A DNA stretch of 64,000 bases. Origin: an uncultured Monoglobus sp. Its GTDB lineage: Bacteria > Bacillota > Clostridia > Monoglobales > Monoglobaceae. Where the stretch lies: contig CANRBF010000005.1 of assembly GCA_947628795.1 (NCBI GenBank), forward strand, positions 104,697 to 168,696, read 5' to 3'. Position numbers and translations under genes: made by a program. Below are positions 8,044 to 15,234 of this stretch, piece by piece (within the stretch, counting starts at the first letter, position 1; each line of letters begins with the position of its first letter). The notes under the pieces were generated by a model that was given only the letters and a program-made list of their open reading frames with translations, ran no database searches and had not been told where the DNA came from.

Positions 8044-8961
8044 TTGACCGAAAATATATTGATAGTCGGCACGCAGGTCATTATACTGTTTGTTCTGATC
8101 GCGGTGGGCTTCGGCTGCGCCAAGGCTAAACTGCTGAGCGACGGCGCGGTCAAGAGCATAATCGACTTCATGCTGTACATAGTGACGCCGTGCGTTATAG
8201 TCCATTCGTATCAGAGGGACTTTGACCCCGCCATGCTTAAAGGGCTGGGGATAACATTCGCCGCCTCGCTGCTGTCCCACGCCGCGACGATAGTTATCGC
8301 GCATTTGTTTATTCATGATAAGGACAAGAGGCGCGAGAACGTGCTGCGCTTTGGCGCGGTGTTCTCAAACTGCGGCTACATGTCGCTGCCGCTCCAGAAC
8401 GCGCTGCTGGGCGCCGACGGAGTTTTCTTCGGCGCGACCTATATCGCGGTGTTCAACATTGTTATGTGGACATACGGCGTGTTCCTGATGGATGGCGGCG
8501 TCAAGAGCATCTCGCTCAAAAAAGCCTTTATAAATCCCGGCATCATCGGCACGGTGGCGGGTCTGCTGGTGTTTGTGCTCTCGCTCAAGCTGCCTCAGGT
8601 GATCTCGGAGCCGATAGGCTACTTGGCGGCGCTCAACACGCCCCTTCCGATGGTAGTCATAGGTTATCATTTGGCGTCGGCCAAGTTTAATATAAAGGGC
8701 GCGGGCACATACGCTGCCATGTTTGTGCGGCTGATAATATCGCCGCTTATAATGCTGGGCGGTCTGTATCTTTGCGGGATACGCGGCACGATCTTGGTGG
8801 CGTGCGTTATCGCGGCGTCGGCGCCCTGCGCGGCGGCGACGACCATGTTCGCCGAAAAGTTCGGCGGCGACACCACGCTTTCGGCGGCCTGCGTGTCGAT
8901 AACAACGCTGCTGTCGGTAATAACCATGCCATTGATAGTGGCGTTGGCAACCGTAATTTAG
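8044..8961 (+). CDS. AEC-family permease (auxin efflux carrier type)
   Basis: 305-residue integral membrane protein with about ten transmembrane segments in two inverted halves, fitting the AEC family, which exports or exchanges small organic anions such as malate and other carboxylates. Recognisable pieces are the early VIILFVLIAVGFGCAKAKLL helix, NCGYMSLPL in helix 4 and APCAAATTMFAEKFGGD in the second half. It starts at TTG (8044) two bases after the patatin stop; GAGAAGGG gives the ribosome site, and no ATG option fits the conserved N-terminus. Substrate not predictable; coupling with the patatin gene is the only context. Confidence 0.88.
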   Translation: MTENILIVGTQVIILFVLIAVGFGCAKAKLLSDGAVKSIIDFMLYIVTPCVIVHSYQRDFDPAMLKGLGITFAASLLSHAATIVIAHLFIHDKDKRRENVLRFGAVFSNCGYMSLPLQNALLGADGVFFGATYIAVFNIVMWTYGVFLMDGGVKSISLKKAFINPGIIGTVAGLLVFVLSLKLPQVISEPIGYLAALNTPLPMVVIGYHLASAKFNIKGAGTYAAMFVRLIISPLIMLGGLYLCGIRGTILVACVIAASAPCAAATTMFAEKFGGDTTLSAACVSITTLLSVITMPLIVALATVI

Positions 8962-8980
8962 AAAGAAAAACGGGTGGCAG

Positions 8981-9009
8981 GCGGGACGCCGGGGTCGTCG
9001 TCCCCTACG
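8981..9009. repeat. Fragment of the GGGGCGGACGACCCC repeat module
   Basis: Reads as the reverse complement, with few differences, of the modules at 63363-63388 and 63549-63574. It lies in the pyrE leader. No other part of the composite repeat is present here. Confidence 0.55.
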
Positions 9010-9075
9010 ACCATAGTGTGTAAAATGCTGTTGGGGCGAGTACAATACCATAAAAATAAAAAAGGAGGAGCAGCA

Positions 9076-9741
9076 ATGCTTAGCGAATCAAAAAAACAAT
9101 TTATCGAGTTCATGATCGAGTCCGACGTGCTGCGTTTCGGCGACTTTGTGACAAAGAGCGGACGCAATACGCCCTACTTTGTAAACACCGGAAACTACAG
9201 AACGGGAAAGCAGATAGCCGCGCTCTCGAAGTTCTACGCGGCGCTTATCAAAGAAAAGTGCGGTGATGATTTTGACTGCATGTTCGGCCCCGCCTACAAG
9301 GGAATACCTCTGGCGGCGTCGACGGCGGCCACGCTCTATAATGAGTACGGGATCGACAAGCCGTACTTCTTCAACCGCAAGGAGGAGAAGGACCACGGCG
9401 AGGGCGGCTCGCTGGTGGGCTACAAGCCCAAGGACGGCGACCGCGTCATAATCATTGAGGATGTTATCACCGCGGGAACCGCCATTCGCGAGACAATTCC
9501 GATCCTGACCGGAGCGGCAAAGGTGACCGTGCCCCACATGTTTATTTCGGTCAACCGCTGCGAGGTGGGGCAAACCCCCGGAAAAACCGCGATCATGGAA
9601 GTTATGGAAGATTTCGGGATCAATGTCCACGCGATAGTCACAGTCCGCGACATACACGAATATTTAAAGCAGAGCGGCGCCGACGCCTCGATGCTTGAGC
9701 GCATGGAGCAATATATGGACAAGTACTGCGTGACAGTGTGA
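9076..9741 (+). CDS. pyrE: Orotate phosphoribosyltransferase
   Basis: Transfers phosphoribosyl from PRPP to orotate to give OMP in pyrimidine synthesis. At 221 residues it is normal. The PRPP-binding signature VIIIEDVITAGTA lies about residues 125-137, and the substrate loop RKEEKDHGEGG precedes it. The start at 9076 is chosen because AAAGGAGGAG lies just upstream and the product then begins MLSESKKQFIEFMI as in relatives; an in-frame upstream extension (from 8974) reads through repeat-derived sequence and has no homology. It stands alone here, without other pyr genes. A GC-rich hairpin follows at 9765. Confidence 0.95.
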   Translation: MLSESKKQFIEFMIESDVLRFGDFVTKSGRNTPYFVNTGNYRTGKQIAALSKFYAALIKEKCGDDFDCMFGPAYKGIPLAASTAATLYNEYGIDKPYFFNRKEEKDHGEGGSLVGYKPKDGDRVIIIEDVITAGTAIRETIPILTGAAKVTVPHMFISVNRCEVGQTPGKTAIMEVMEDFGINVHAIVTVRDIHEYLKQSGADASMLERMEQYMDKYCVTV

Positions 9742-9764
9742 AGCGGTAAGTTTGCAATTTATAT

Positions 9765-9793
9765 CGGGCTCCCTTTCTGTATGAGGGAGCCCG
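9765..9793. terminator. Hairpin between convergent genes
   Basis: 10-bp perfect stem CGGGCTCCCT / AGGGAGCCCG (9765-9774 and 9784-9793) between pyrE and the convergent lipoprotein gene. No long T-run follows on the plus strand, so termination efficiency is uncertain. Confidence 0.65.
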
Positions 9794-9805
9794 AATTCTG
9801 CGTAT

Positions 9806-10609
9806 TTAATCGTCTATCGCGATAAACACGTCGGCGCGGTCAAAGTCATCGTAGCAGACAGAGGGCAGCGTAATGTTCTCGCCCTTTTTCAGATCGGGCA
9901 GATTGTTTGAATCAAAGCCGACCATGCTGTTGCCGTCAAAGAAGATCACCAGATATTTAAGATCATCGGCATCGCTGCCGCTGTTGTTGGTGAGAGTCAG
10001 ATTAACGCCGCCCTGCGCCCGCGCCGCTCTCGCGCCTATATCGCTGATATGCGTGCCGCGCAGCGAGCTCTCCTTATAATTAACGGTGCGCACGATGGTC
10101 TCGGTGGCCGAATCCAATTCAAATCCGACATAGCTGCGTTGGCCGCTTTCCAGATTTTTTAGGGTCTTGCTGTCCTTGCCGAGATTTTTATCATTCGAGT
10201 CTTTGCACTCGATCGATATGTCCGCGTCAACGTCATAGTCCGAATCGTTGTCAAATACAAAAAACGCGAACTTTTTGCCGTCGTCGTCAAGGTAATCATA
10301 CTCGTCGACATCAATGTTCTCGCCCACGGTATCGGAGTCGAATTTCGCTTTGCTGTCATTGTCATCGTCGGAGTTTTTGTCATCGCGCTCGGGCGGATCT
10401 GTGGGTTTGGGAGTAGCCTTTGAGGTTTTACTTGATTTCGACGACGAGCTGTCCGGAATATCGGAGCCGTACATTTCCTCAAGAGCCGCTACCCGCTCCT
10501 TAAGGCTGTTGAATTCCGATTCCGAAACTCCGCAGCCGCTGAGCGCCGCCGCTGCCACGGCCGCCGCCATCACGAGAGCGGCGGTCTTAAAAATAAATTT
10601 TAATTTCAT
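9806..10609 (-). CDS. Secreted lipoprotein, acidic, unknown function
   Basis: 267 residues. A lipoprotein signal with lipobox LSGC at about residues 21-24 predicts diacylglycerol anchoring at the outer face of the membrane. A short coiled-coil (SESEFNSLKERVAALEEMYG) follows, then a Ser/Lys/Pro/Asp-rich linker (about 50-90), then two beta-rich segments resembling FxLYD-type domains: FFVFDNDSDYDVDADISIEC and VNLTLTNNSGSDADDLKYLV. The start at 10609 is preferred because GGAGGTTATGTT stands right before it; an upstream in-frame start would spoil the signal peptide. Transcribed after the nitroreductase, 20 bp apart. Function not known; ligand or cell-wall interaction is a guess. Confidence 0.85.
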   Translation of the reverse strand: MKLKFIFKTAALVMAAAVAAAALSGCGVSESEFNSLKERVAALEEMYGSDIPDSSSSKSSKTSKATPKPTDPPERDDKNSDDDNDSKAKFDSDTVGENIDVDEYDYLDDDGKKFAFFVFDNDSDYDVDADISIECKDSNDKNLGKDSKTLKNLESGQRSYVGFELDSATETIVRTVNYKESSLRGTHISDIGARAARAQGGVNLTLTNNSGSDADDLKYLVIFFDGNSMVGFDSNNLPDLKKGENITLPSVCYDDFDRADVFIAIDD

Positions 10610-10629
10610 AACATAACCTCCATCGGATT

Positions 10630-11151
10630 TCAATCCCAAATTATATAATTATCCTTGCGGGGCTTGGGCTCGGGGTATTCACAGTCGCGATATCCGAGAA
10701 CGCAGTTGCCCACGCCCACAAAGTTTTCGTCAAGCCCCCATTTTTTGAGCATTTCTATGCCTTCGGGAGTTTTGAAAGTCTCGGTGGCGCGGTTGATCCA
10801 GCATGAGTCAACGCCCAATGAGTGCGCTGCCAGCATCAAATTGCCCATAACCAGACTGCCGTCCTGCATAGAATTGTTTCCCGAAAGACGAGTGTCAGCC
10901 AGAACCACGATCACGGTTTTGGCGCCGTAGAACGGGTGCTCGTTTGCGGTGAAGCTCGCGTTGATTTTTTCCATTTTGTCGATCATATCGGGGTCGGTCA
11001 CGACCACCATGACGGGCGCCTGTCTGCCCATCGCGGTCGGCGCGTAGGTTCCCGCCTCAAGTATCGCGTCAAGCTTGTCCTTCTCTATAGGGTCGGGCTT
11101 AAACTTGCGGATGCTGCGGCGGGAGATGATTGTTTTAATGGTTTCGTTCAC
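10630..11151 (-). CDS. Nitroreductase-family flavoprotein
   Basis: FMN-dependent oxidoreductase of the nitroreductase superfamily, about 173 residues. The N-terminal RRSIRKF motif contacts the FMN phosphate; TYAPTAMGRQAPVMVVVT and NLMLAAHSLGVDSCWINR are the usual substrate-side and dimer segments; the C-terminus VGNCVLGYRD closes the fold. Such enzymes reduce nitro compounds, quinones or act on flavins; the physiological substrate is not visible. Start: GTG at 11151 gives good spacing to the GGAGTGAT site, while GTG at 11160 overlaps it. It precedes the lipoprotein gene by 20 bp in a likely two-gene operon. Confidence 0.9.
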   Translation of the reverse strand: MNETIKTIISRRSIRKFKPDPIEKDKLDAILEAGTYAPTAMGRQAPVMVVVTDPDMIDKMEKINASFTANEHPFYGAKTVIVVLADTRLSGNNSMQDGSLVMGNLMLAAHSLGVDSCWINRATETFKTPEGIEMLKKWGLDENFVGVGNCVLGYRDCEYPEPKPRKDNYIIWD

Positions 11152-11224
11152 ATTTATCACTCCGTTTCAGAATATATATGATAATTATAACATAATTCGA
11201 TATATATTTCAATGGTTTTATGCA

Positions 11225-11249
11225 AGAAAAAAGAGCAGCGGCGCTGCTC
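11225..11249 (-). terminator. Rho-independent terminator of rpsT
   Basis: On the minus strand GAGCAGC-GCC-GCTGCTC (11233-11249) is followed by TTTTTTCTTG. It lies about 110 bases after the rpsT stop, leaving a long structured 3' UTR. Confidence 0.9.
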
Positions 11250-11270
11250 CGTGTTTGTAGAGTTTGTGAT

Positions 11271-11347
11271 GACTTCAAGTGTCAGATGCCGCGCTCCTTG
11301 CGGCGCGGGCGTGAAGTCGAATTATTCGCGGCGTTTGCCCCGCCGCG
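11271..11347 (-). other. Structured 3' UTR of rpsT (two extra hairpins)
   Basis: Between the rpsT stop and its terminator lie a hairpin CGCGGCG/CGCCGCG (11327-11333 with 11341-11347) and a longer one with outer stem GACTTCA/TGAAGTC (11271-11277 with 11312-11318) and inner GCCGC/GCGGC. No gene is seen. It could be only a stability element or a 3'-derived small RNA. Confidence 0.5.
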
Positions 11348-11359
11348 GGGGTTTTTAAG

Positions 11360-11620
11360 CTAAGAGAGCTTGTTCATCATGTTGGCGTACTGACTCTTTC
11401 TGCGAGCGGCGGTGTTCTTGTGCAGAATACCCTTCGCCACGGCCTGGTCAGTCTTTTTAACAACCGCTTTATAAGCTTCGGAGGCAGCGTCCTTGCCCTG
11501 CTTCAAAGATTCCTCAAACTTCTTGACAGCGGTCTTGAGCTGAGACTTGTTCATTTTATTTCTGAGAGTCTTTGTCGCGATAACCTTAACTCTTTTTTTA
11601 GCTGATTTAATGTTAGGCAT
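11360..11620 (-). CDS. rpsT: 30S ribosomal protein S20
   Basis: Primary 16S rRNA-binding protein of the small subunit body. 86 residues, highly basic, starting MPNIKSAKKRV with the conserved HKNTAARRKSQ segment near the end; length is normal. Start at 11620 has GGAGGTG six bases upstream; a six-codon upstream extension is not needed. It is monocistronic with its own promoter (11671-11699) and terminator (11225-11249). Confidence 0.97.
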   Translation of the reverse strand: MPNIKSAKKRVKVIATKTLRNKMNKSQLKTAVKKFEESLKQGKDAASEAYKAVVKKTDQAVAKGILHKNTAARRKSQYANMMNKLS

Positions 11621-11670
11621 TTTTTCACCTCCAGACAAATTTCAATTTGATTTTTACATCAGTAACTGGT

Positions 11671-11699
11671 ATTATACCACTATATTTTAAAGATTGCAA
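11671..11699 (-). promoter_or_regulatory. rpsT promoter
   Basis: Minus strand TTGCAA (11694-11699), 17-bp spacer, TATAAT (11671-11676), about 50 bp before the rpsT start. Confidence 0.85.
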
Positions 11700-11818
11700 G
11701 AGTTTTTTAAAAAATTTTTGCAATATTTTTCCGCCGCGTCGATCGGGCTTTGCAATATAATGTATAAAAACCGCGCCCACGGGCTTTCAAAAATTTACGC
11801 CCGAGGCGAAAAAACCAT

Positions 11819-11847
11819 TTGACATAATAAGGATAATGTCATATAAT
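11819..11847 (+). promoter_or_regulatory. Promoter of the asd-dap operon with an inverted repeat
   Basis: TTGACA (11819-11824), 17 bp, TATAAT (11842-11847). An inverted repeat TGACAT-N10-ATGTCA (11820-11825 and 11836-11841) fills the spacer region and could be an operator. No lysine riboswitch pattern is visible between 11639 and 11882. Confidence 0.85.
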
Positions 11848-11882
11848 TATATATACGAATGATTCAAGGAGGAATGTAAGTT

Positions 11883-12983
11883 TTGAAACAGTTTAACGTT
11901 GGAATTATCGGAGCCACGGGAATGGTGGGACAGCGGTTCATTACCCTGCTTTATAACCATCCCTGGTTTAATATAAAGCTGCTGGCCGCTTCTCCGAGGA
12001 GCGCCGGCAAAAAGTATACCGAGGCGGTCGGAAAACGCTGGTCAATGCCCGTTGACATTCCCGAGTCGGTGCGCGACATGGTCGTGTACGACGCGGCGGC
12101 GGACGTTGAAAAGATCGCCGAGCAGGTCGACTTTGTGTTCTGCGCGGTAGATATGAAAAAAGACGAGATCAAGGCGCTTGAGGAAAAATACGCCAAGGCC
12201 GAGTGCCCGGTTGTTTCCAACAACTCGGCTCACCGCCACACACCCGACGTGCCGATGATAATTCCCGAGATCAATCCGCAGCATCTTGAGATAATAGAGG
12301 CGCAGAAAAAGCGTCTGGGCACCAAGCGCGGCTTTATCGCGGTCAAATCCAACTGCTCGCTGCAGTCGTATCTGCCCGCTCTGGCGGTCATAAACCGGAA
12401 ATACCCGATCAACAAGGCGCTTGTCACTACCTATCAGGCGATATCGGGCGCGGGCAAGACATTTGAGAGCTGGCCCGAAATGGTCGACAACCTGATCCCC
12501 TATATCGGCGGAGAGGAAATGAAGTCGGAGGTCGAGCCCAACAAGATACTGGGCGAGATCAAGAGCGGCGAGATAGTGCCGTCCGACAAGCTGAGCATCG
12601 AGTGCCAGACCTACAGAGTTCCCGTTTCGGACGGTCACACGGCCGCGATATTCTTCAGCTTCAAGGACAGCGATAACAAGCCCTCGGTCGAGGAGATCGA
12701 GAACATGTGGAGAGAGTTTGAGGGCGAGCCGCAGAAGCTTAAACTGCCCCACGCTCCCAAGCATTTCATATATGTGTACACGGAAAAAGATGAGCCCGAT
12801 ATGCCTCAGATCAAAGAGGCGCGCGAGATAGACGGCGGAATGGCCGTATCCTGCGGCAGACTGAGAGAGTCGGCGCAGTACGACTACAAAATGGTTTCGA
12901 TGAGCCACAACACTCTGCGCGGCGCGGCCGGAGGAGCAGTGCTCATGGCGGAGCTGCTTGCCGCCAAAGGTTATTTGGATTGA
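11883..12983 (+). CDS. asd: Aspartate-semialdehyde dehydrogenase
   Basis: NADP-dependent reductive dephosphorylation of aspartyl phosphate to aspartate semialdehyde, the branch point for lysine, threonine and methionine. 366 residues. The N-terminal NAD(P) motif [13 protein letters not shown] starts at about residue 8, and the catalytic Cys lies in KSNCSLQSY at about residue 159. The insert [20 protein letters not shown] marks the archaeal/fungal-like branch of the family, found also in many Clostridia. It starts at TTG (11883), ten bases after GGAGG; the ATG within the ribosome site is followed at once by a stop. First gene of an operon with dapA, dapB and an ACT protein. Confidence 0.95.
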   Translation: MKQFNVGIIGATGMVGQRFITLLYNHPWFNIKLLAASPRSAGKKYTEAVGKRWSMPVDIPESVRDMVVYDAAADVEKIAEQVDFVFCAVDMKKDEIKALEEKYAKAECPVVSNNSAHRHTPDVPMIIPEINPQHLEIIEAQKKRLGTKRGFIAVKSNCSLQSYLPALAVINRKYPINKALVTTYQAISGAGKTFESWPEMVDNLIPYIGGEEMKSEVEPNKILGEIKSGEIVPSDKLSIECQTYRVPVSDGHTAAIFFSFKDSDNKPSVEEIENMWREFEGEPQKLKLPHAPKHFIYVYTEKDEPDMPQIKEAREIDGGMAVSCGRLRESAQYDYKMVSMSHNTLRGAAGGAVLMAELLAAKGYLD

Positions 12984-13031
12984 TATATTTTTAGCTGATA
13001 TATTATATAATATAAGAAAGGATTTTCGTAT

Positions 13032-13925
13032 ATGAAAGAGCCTATTTTCACCGGCAGCGGCGTTGCGATAATCACGCCGTTCACCGAAAACGGAGTTAAT
13101 TACGACAAGATGGGCGAGCTTATTGAGATGCACATAGCTCAGGGGACCGACGCGATCATCGTGTGCGGCACCACGGGCGAGTCGGCCACAATGCCCGACG
13201 ATGAGCACAAAGAGGTCATCCGCTACACGGTCGAGAAAGCGGCGGGCAGGATCACTGTTATCGCCGGCACCGGCAGCAACGACACGGCTCACGCGGTCGA
13301 GCTGAGCAAATACGCCGAGAGCGTGGGCGCCGACGGACTCCTTATCGTCACTCCGTATTATAACAAGACTACCCAGAAGGGACTTTACGCTCACACAAAG
13401 CTGATTGCGGAGAGCGTTAAGCTCCCGATCATACTTTACAATATCCCGAGCAGAACGGGCGGCCTCGGATTCAAGATCGAGACGCTCAAAAAGCTGGCGC
13501 AGCTGCCCAACGTCAACGCCATCAAGGAAGCCACGGGCGACTTGGCGTTTGTGGCCGAGGTGGCGGCCGAGACCGACCTCAACATCTACGCGGGCAACGA
13601 CGATATAATCGTTCCGGTTATGTCGCTCGGAGGCAAGGGCGTTATTTCCGTTCTCGCCAATATCCTGCCAAAGGAGACCCACGACATATGCGCTCTGTTT
13701 GAGAGCGGCGATATCGAAGGGTCCAGAGAGCTGTTTTTAAAGCATCTTGATTTGATACACAAGCTGTTCATCGAGGTCAATCCGATCCCGATAAAGACCG
13801 CCATGAACATACTGGGCTACGGCGCGGGGCCCCTCAGAATGCCGCTCTGCGACATGGAGGAGGGCAACAAGGCGATCCTTAAAGAGGCACTTGACAGCAT
13901 GGACGTCGACTGCAAATTAAATTAA
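13032..13925 (+). CDS. dapA: 4-Hydroxy-tetrahydrodipicolinate synthase
   Basis: Condenses pyruvate with aspartate semialdehyde, the first committed step to diaminopimelate and lysine. 297 residues, TIM barrel. Seen are GTTGES (phosphate/substrate loop, about residues 46-51), the catalytic Tyr in LYNIPSRTG (about 136) and the Schiff-base lysine in AIKEATGD (about 164). It lies 48 bp after asd and 17 bp before dapB on the same strand. It supplies precursors for peptidoglycan as well as lysine. Feedback control by lysine is usual in the family but cannot be judged here. Confidence 0.96.
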   Translation: MKEPIFTGSGVAIITPFTENGVNYDKMGELIEMHIAQGTDAIIVCGTTGESATMPDDEHKEVIRYTVEKAAGRITVIAGTGSNDTAHAVELSKYAESVGADGLLIVTPYYNKTTQKGLYAHTKLIAESVKLPIILYNIPSRTGGLGFKIETLKKLAQLPNVNAIKEATGDLAFVAEVAAETDLNIYAGNDDIIVPVMSLGGKGVISVLANILPKETHDICALFESGDIEGSRELFLKHLDLIHKLFIEVNPIPIKTAMNILGYGAGPLRMPLCDMEEGNKAILKEALDSMDVDCKLN

Positions 13926-13942
13926 TTCCCGGGGTGATACAA

Positions 13943-14701
13943 ATGACAAAGATTTTACTTAGCGGAGCGGGCGGACACATGGGAAAAGCCGTGGCGAGAG
14001 TCTGCGAGAAAACCTCCGGCGTTGAGATCGCAGCCGGATGCGACATACATACCGACGGCAGCGAAAAGTTCCCGGTTTACTCGAAACCCGGCGAGGTCAA
14101 AGAGGAGTTTGACGTTATTATAGATTTCTCTCATCCGTCGGCATTTGACGGGATAATCGACTGCGCGGTCAGCACAAAAACTCCCGCGGTCATCTGCACC
14201 ACGGGTCTAAGTGACGGTCAGAAGGCCAAAATGGCCGAGGCGGCAAAGTCGGCGCCAATATTCTTTTCGGCAAACATGTCGATCGGCATCAATCTTCTGA
14301 TCGATTTGGCGTGCAAGGCGGCGCGGCTGCTTGAAAATAACTTTGACATTGAGATCATAGAAAAGCACCACAACCAAAAGCTTGACGCGCCAAGCGGCAC
14401 CGCGCTGGCCATAGCCGACGCGATATCCGACGCGGTGAGCATGAGCCCCGAATATGTCTACGACCGCCATTCGGTGCGCCAAAAGAGAGGCAAGACCGAG
14501 ATTGGCCTCCACGCGGTGCGCGGCGGAACAATTGTCGGCGAGCATGACGTGATCTTCGCGGGCACCGACGAGGTGATCGAGCTTAAACATTCGGCCGCTT
14601 CAAAGGAAGTATTCGCGGTGGGAGCCGTCAAGGCGGCGGCGTTCATGAAGGGCAAGCCCGCCGGCATGTACAGCATGAAGGATCTGATCAAAAACTCTTA
14701 A
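13943..14701 (+). CDS. dapB: 4-Hydroxy-tetrahydrodipicolinate reductase
   Basis: NAD(P)H-dependent reduction following DapA. 252 residues. N-terminal Rossmann motif LLSGAGGHMGKAVA; the family signature EIIEKHHNQKLDAPSGTA near the middle carries the catalytic His-His and Lys. The start is ATG 13943, for which GGGGTGAT is the ribosome site; an in-frame GTG at 13934 lies inside that site. It sits between dapA and the ACT-domain gene (20 bp apart). Confidence 0.96.
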   Translation: MTKILLSGAGGHMGKAVARVCEKTSGVEIAAGCDIHTDGSEKFPVYSKPGEVKEEFDVIIDFSHPSAFDGIIDCAVSTKTPAVICTTGLSDGQKAKMAEAAKSAPIFFSANMSIGINLLIDLACKAARLLENNFDIEIIEKHHNQKLDAPSGTALAIADAISDAVSMSPEYVYDRHSVRQKRGKTEIGLHAVRGGTIVGEHDVIFAGTDEVIELKHSAASKEVFAVGAVKAAAFMKGKPAGMYSMKDLIKNS

Positions 14702-14721
14702 TCTGAGCAGGAGGTTATATT

Positions 14722-15177
14722 ATGATAAAAACCATCACCGATATTAAATTTTTCTCGGGCATCGCTATCGTGACGCTCAACAATGTGCCTAACGACCCGA
14801 GCAGCGTGGCCCGCATTTTGGAAATAATCGCGGAAAACGGTATAAGCATTGACATGATAAGCCAGACCGCGCCCTATAAGGACAGCATCAATTTGTCGTT
14901 CACTTTGTCGGAGGACGACCTGGCGGCGGTGATCGGCCTCACGGGCAAATTCAAGTCGCTGTCGCCCAAGGTTTCAGCCGATATAAACGGCAATAACACC
15001 AAGATATTGCTCAGCGGCGAGGGAATGCGCAGCGAGGCGGGCGTGGCGGCTCAGCTGTTCGCGCTGCTGGCGGAGAAGGATATAAGGGTCAAGCTGATAA
15101 CCACGGCCGAGACCGAGATATCATGCCTGATAGACATCAAAGACGTCGAGACCGCTAAAAAGATTCTGGAAAAATAA
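14722..15177 (+). CDS. Free-standing tandem ACT-domain protein (aspartokinase regulatory-domain-like)
   Basis: 151 residues made of two ACT modules (about 10-75 and 80-150) that look like the C-terminal regulatory half of aspartokinase: GIAIVTLNNVPNDPSSVARI, then ENGISIDMISQTAP, then the second unit with KILLSGEGMRSEAGVAAQLF and VKLITTAETEISCLID. No kinase domain is attached and no aspartokinase gene is in the window. As last gene of the asd-dapA-dapB operon, 20 bp after dapB, it is most likely a lysine or threonine sensor or a regulatory partner of a separate aspartokinase; this is inference. A perfect terminator follows at once. Confidence 0.85.
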   Translation: MIKTITDIKFFSGIAIVTLNNVPNDPSSVARILEIIAENGISIDMISQTAPYKDSINLSFTLSEDDLAAVIGLTGKFKSLSPKVSADINGNNTKILLSGEGMRSEAGVAAQLFALLAEKDIRVKLITTAETEISCLIDIKDVETAKKILEK

Positions 15178-15193
15178 TTATAATACAAAAAGC

Positions 15194-15224
15194 GGCATAC
15201 CGAAATTTTTCGGTATGCCTTTTG
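15194..15224. terminator. Bidirectional terminator between the dap operon and PL9
   Basis: 12-bp stem GGCATACCGAAA / TTTCGGTATGCC with a 2-base loop; T-rich tails on both strands (TTTTG on plus, CTTTTTG on minus). Serves both convergent units. Confidence 0.93.
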
Positions 15225-15234
15225 TATTGCTTAT

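Noticed and set aside
8974..9075. N-terminal extension of PyrE
   Set aside because: The added residues come from a repeat module, and AAAGGAGGAG just before the ATG at 9076 decides the start.
11639..11882. Lysine riboswitch upstream of asd
   Set aside because: The leader after the promoter is only about 30 bases long and no lysine-box pattern is seen.
12042..13682. Antisense open frame of 546 codons opposite asd and dapA
   Set aside because: It mirrors the codon pattern of two certain genes, has no ribosome site, and its product is low-complexity His/Arg/Leu/Val sequence unlike any family.
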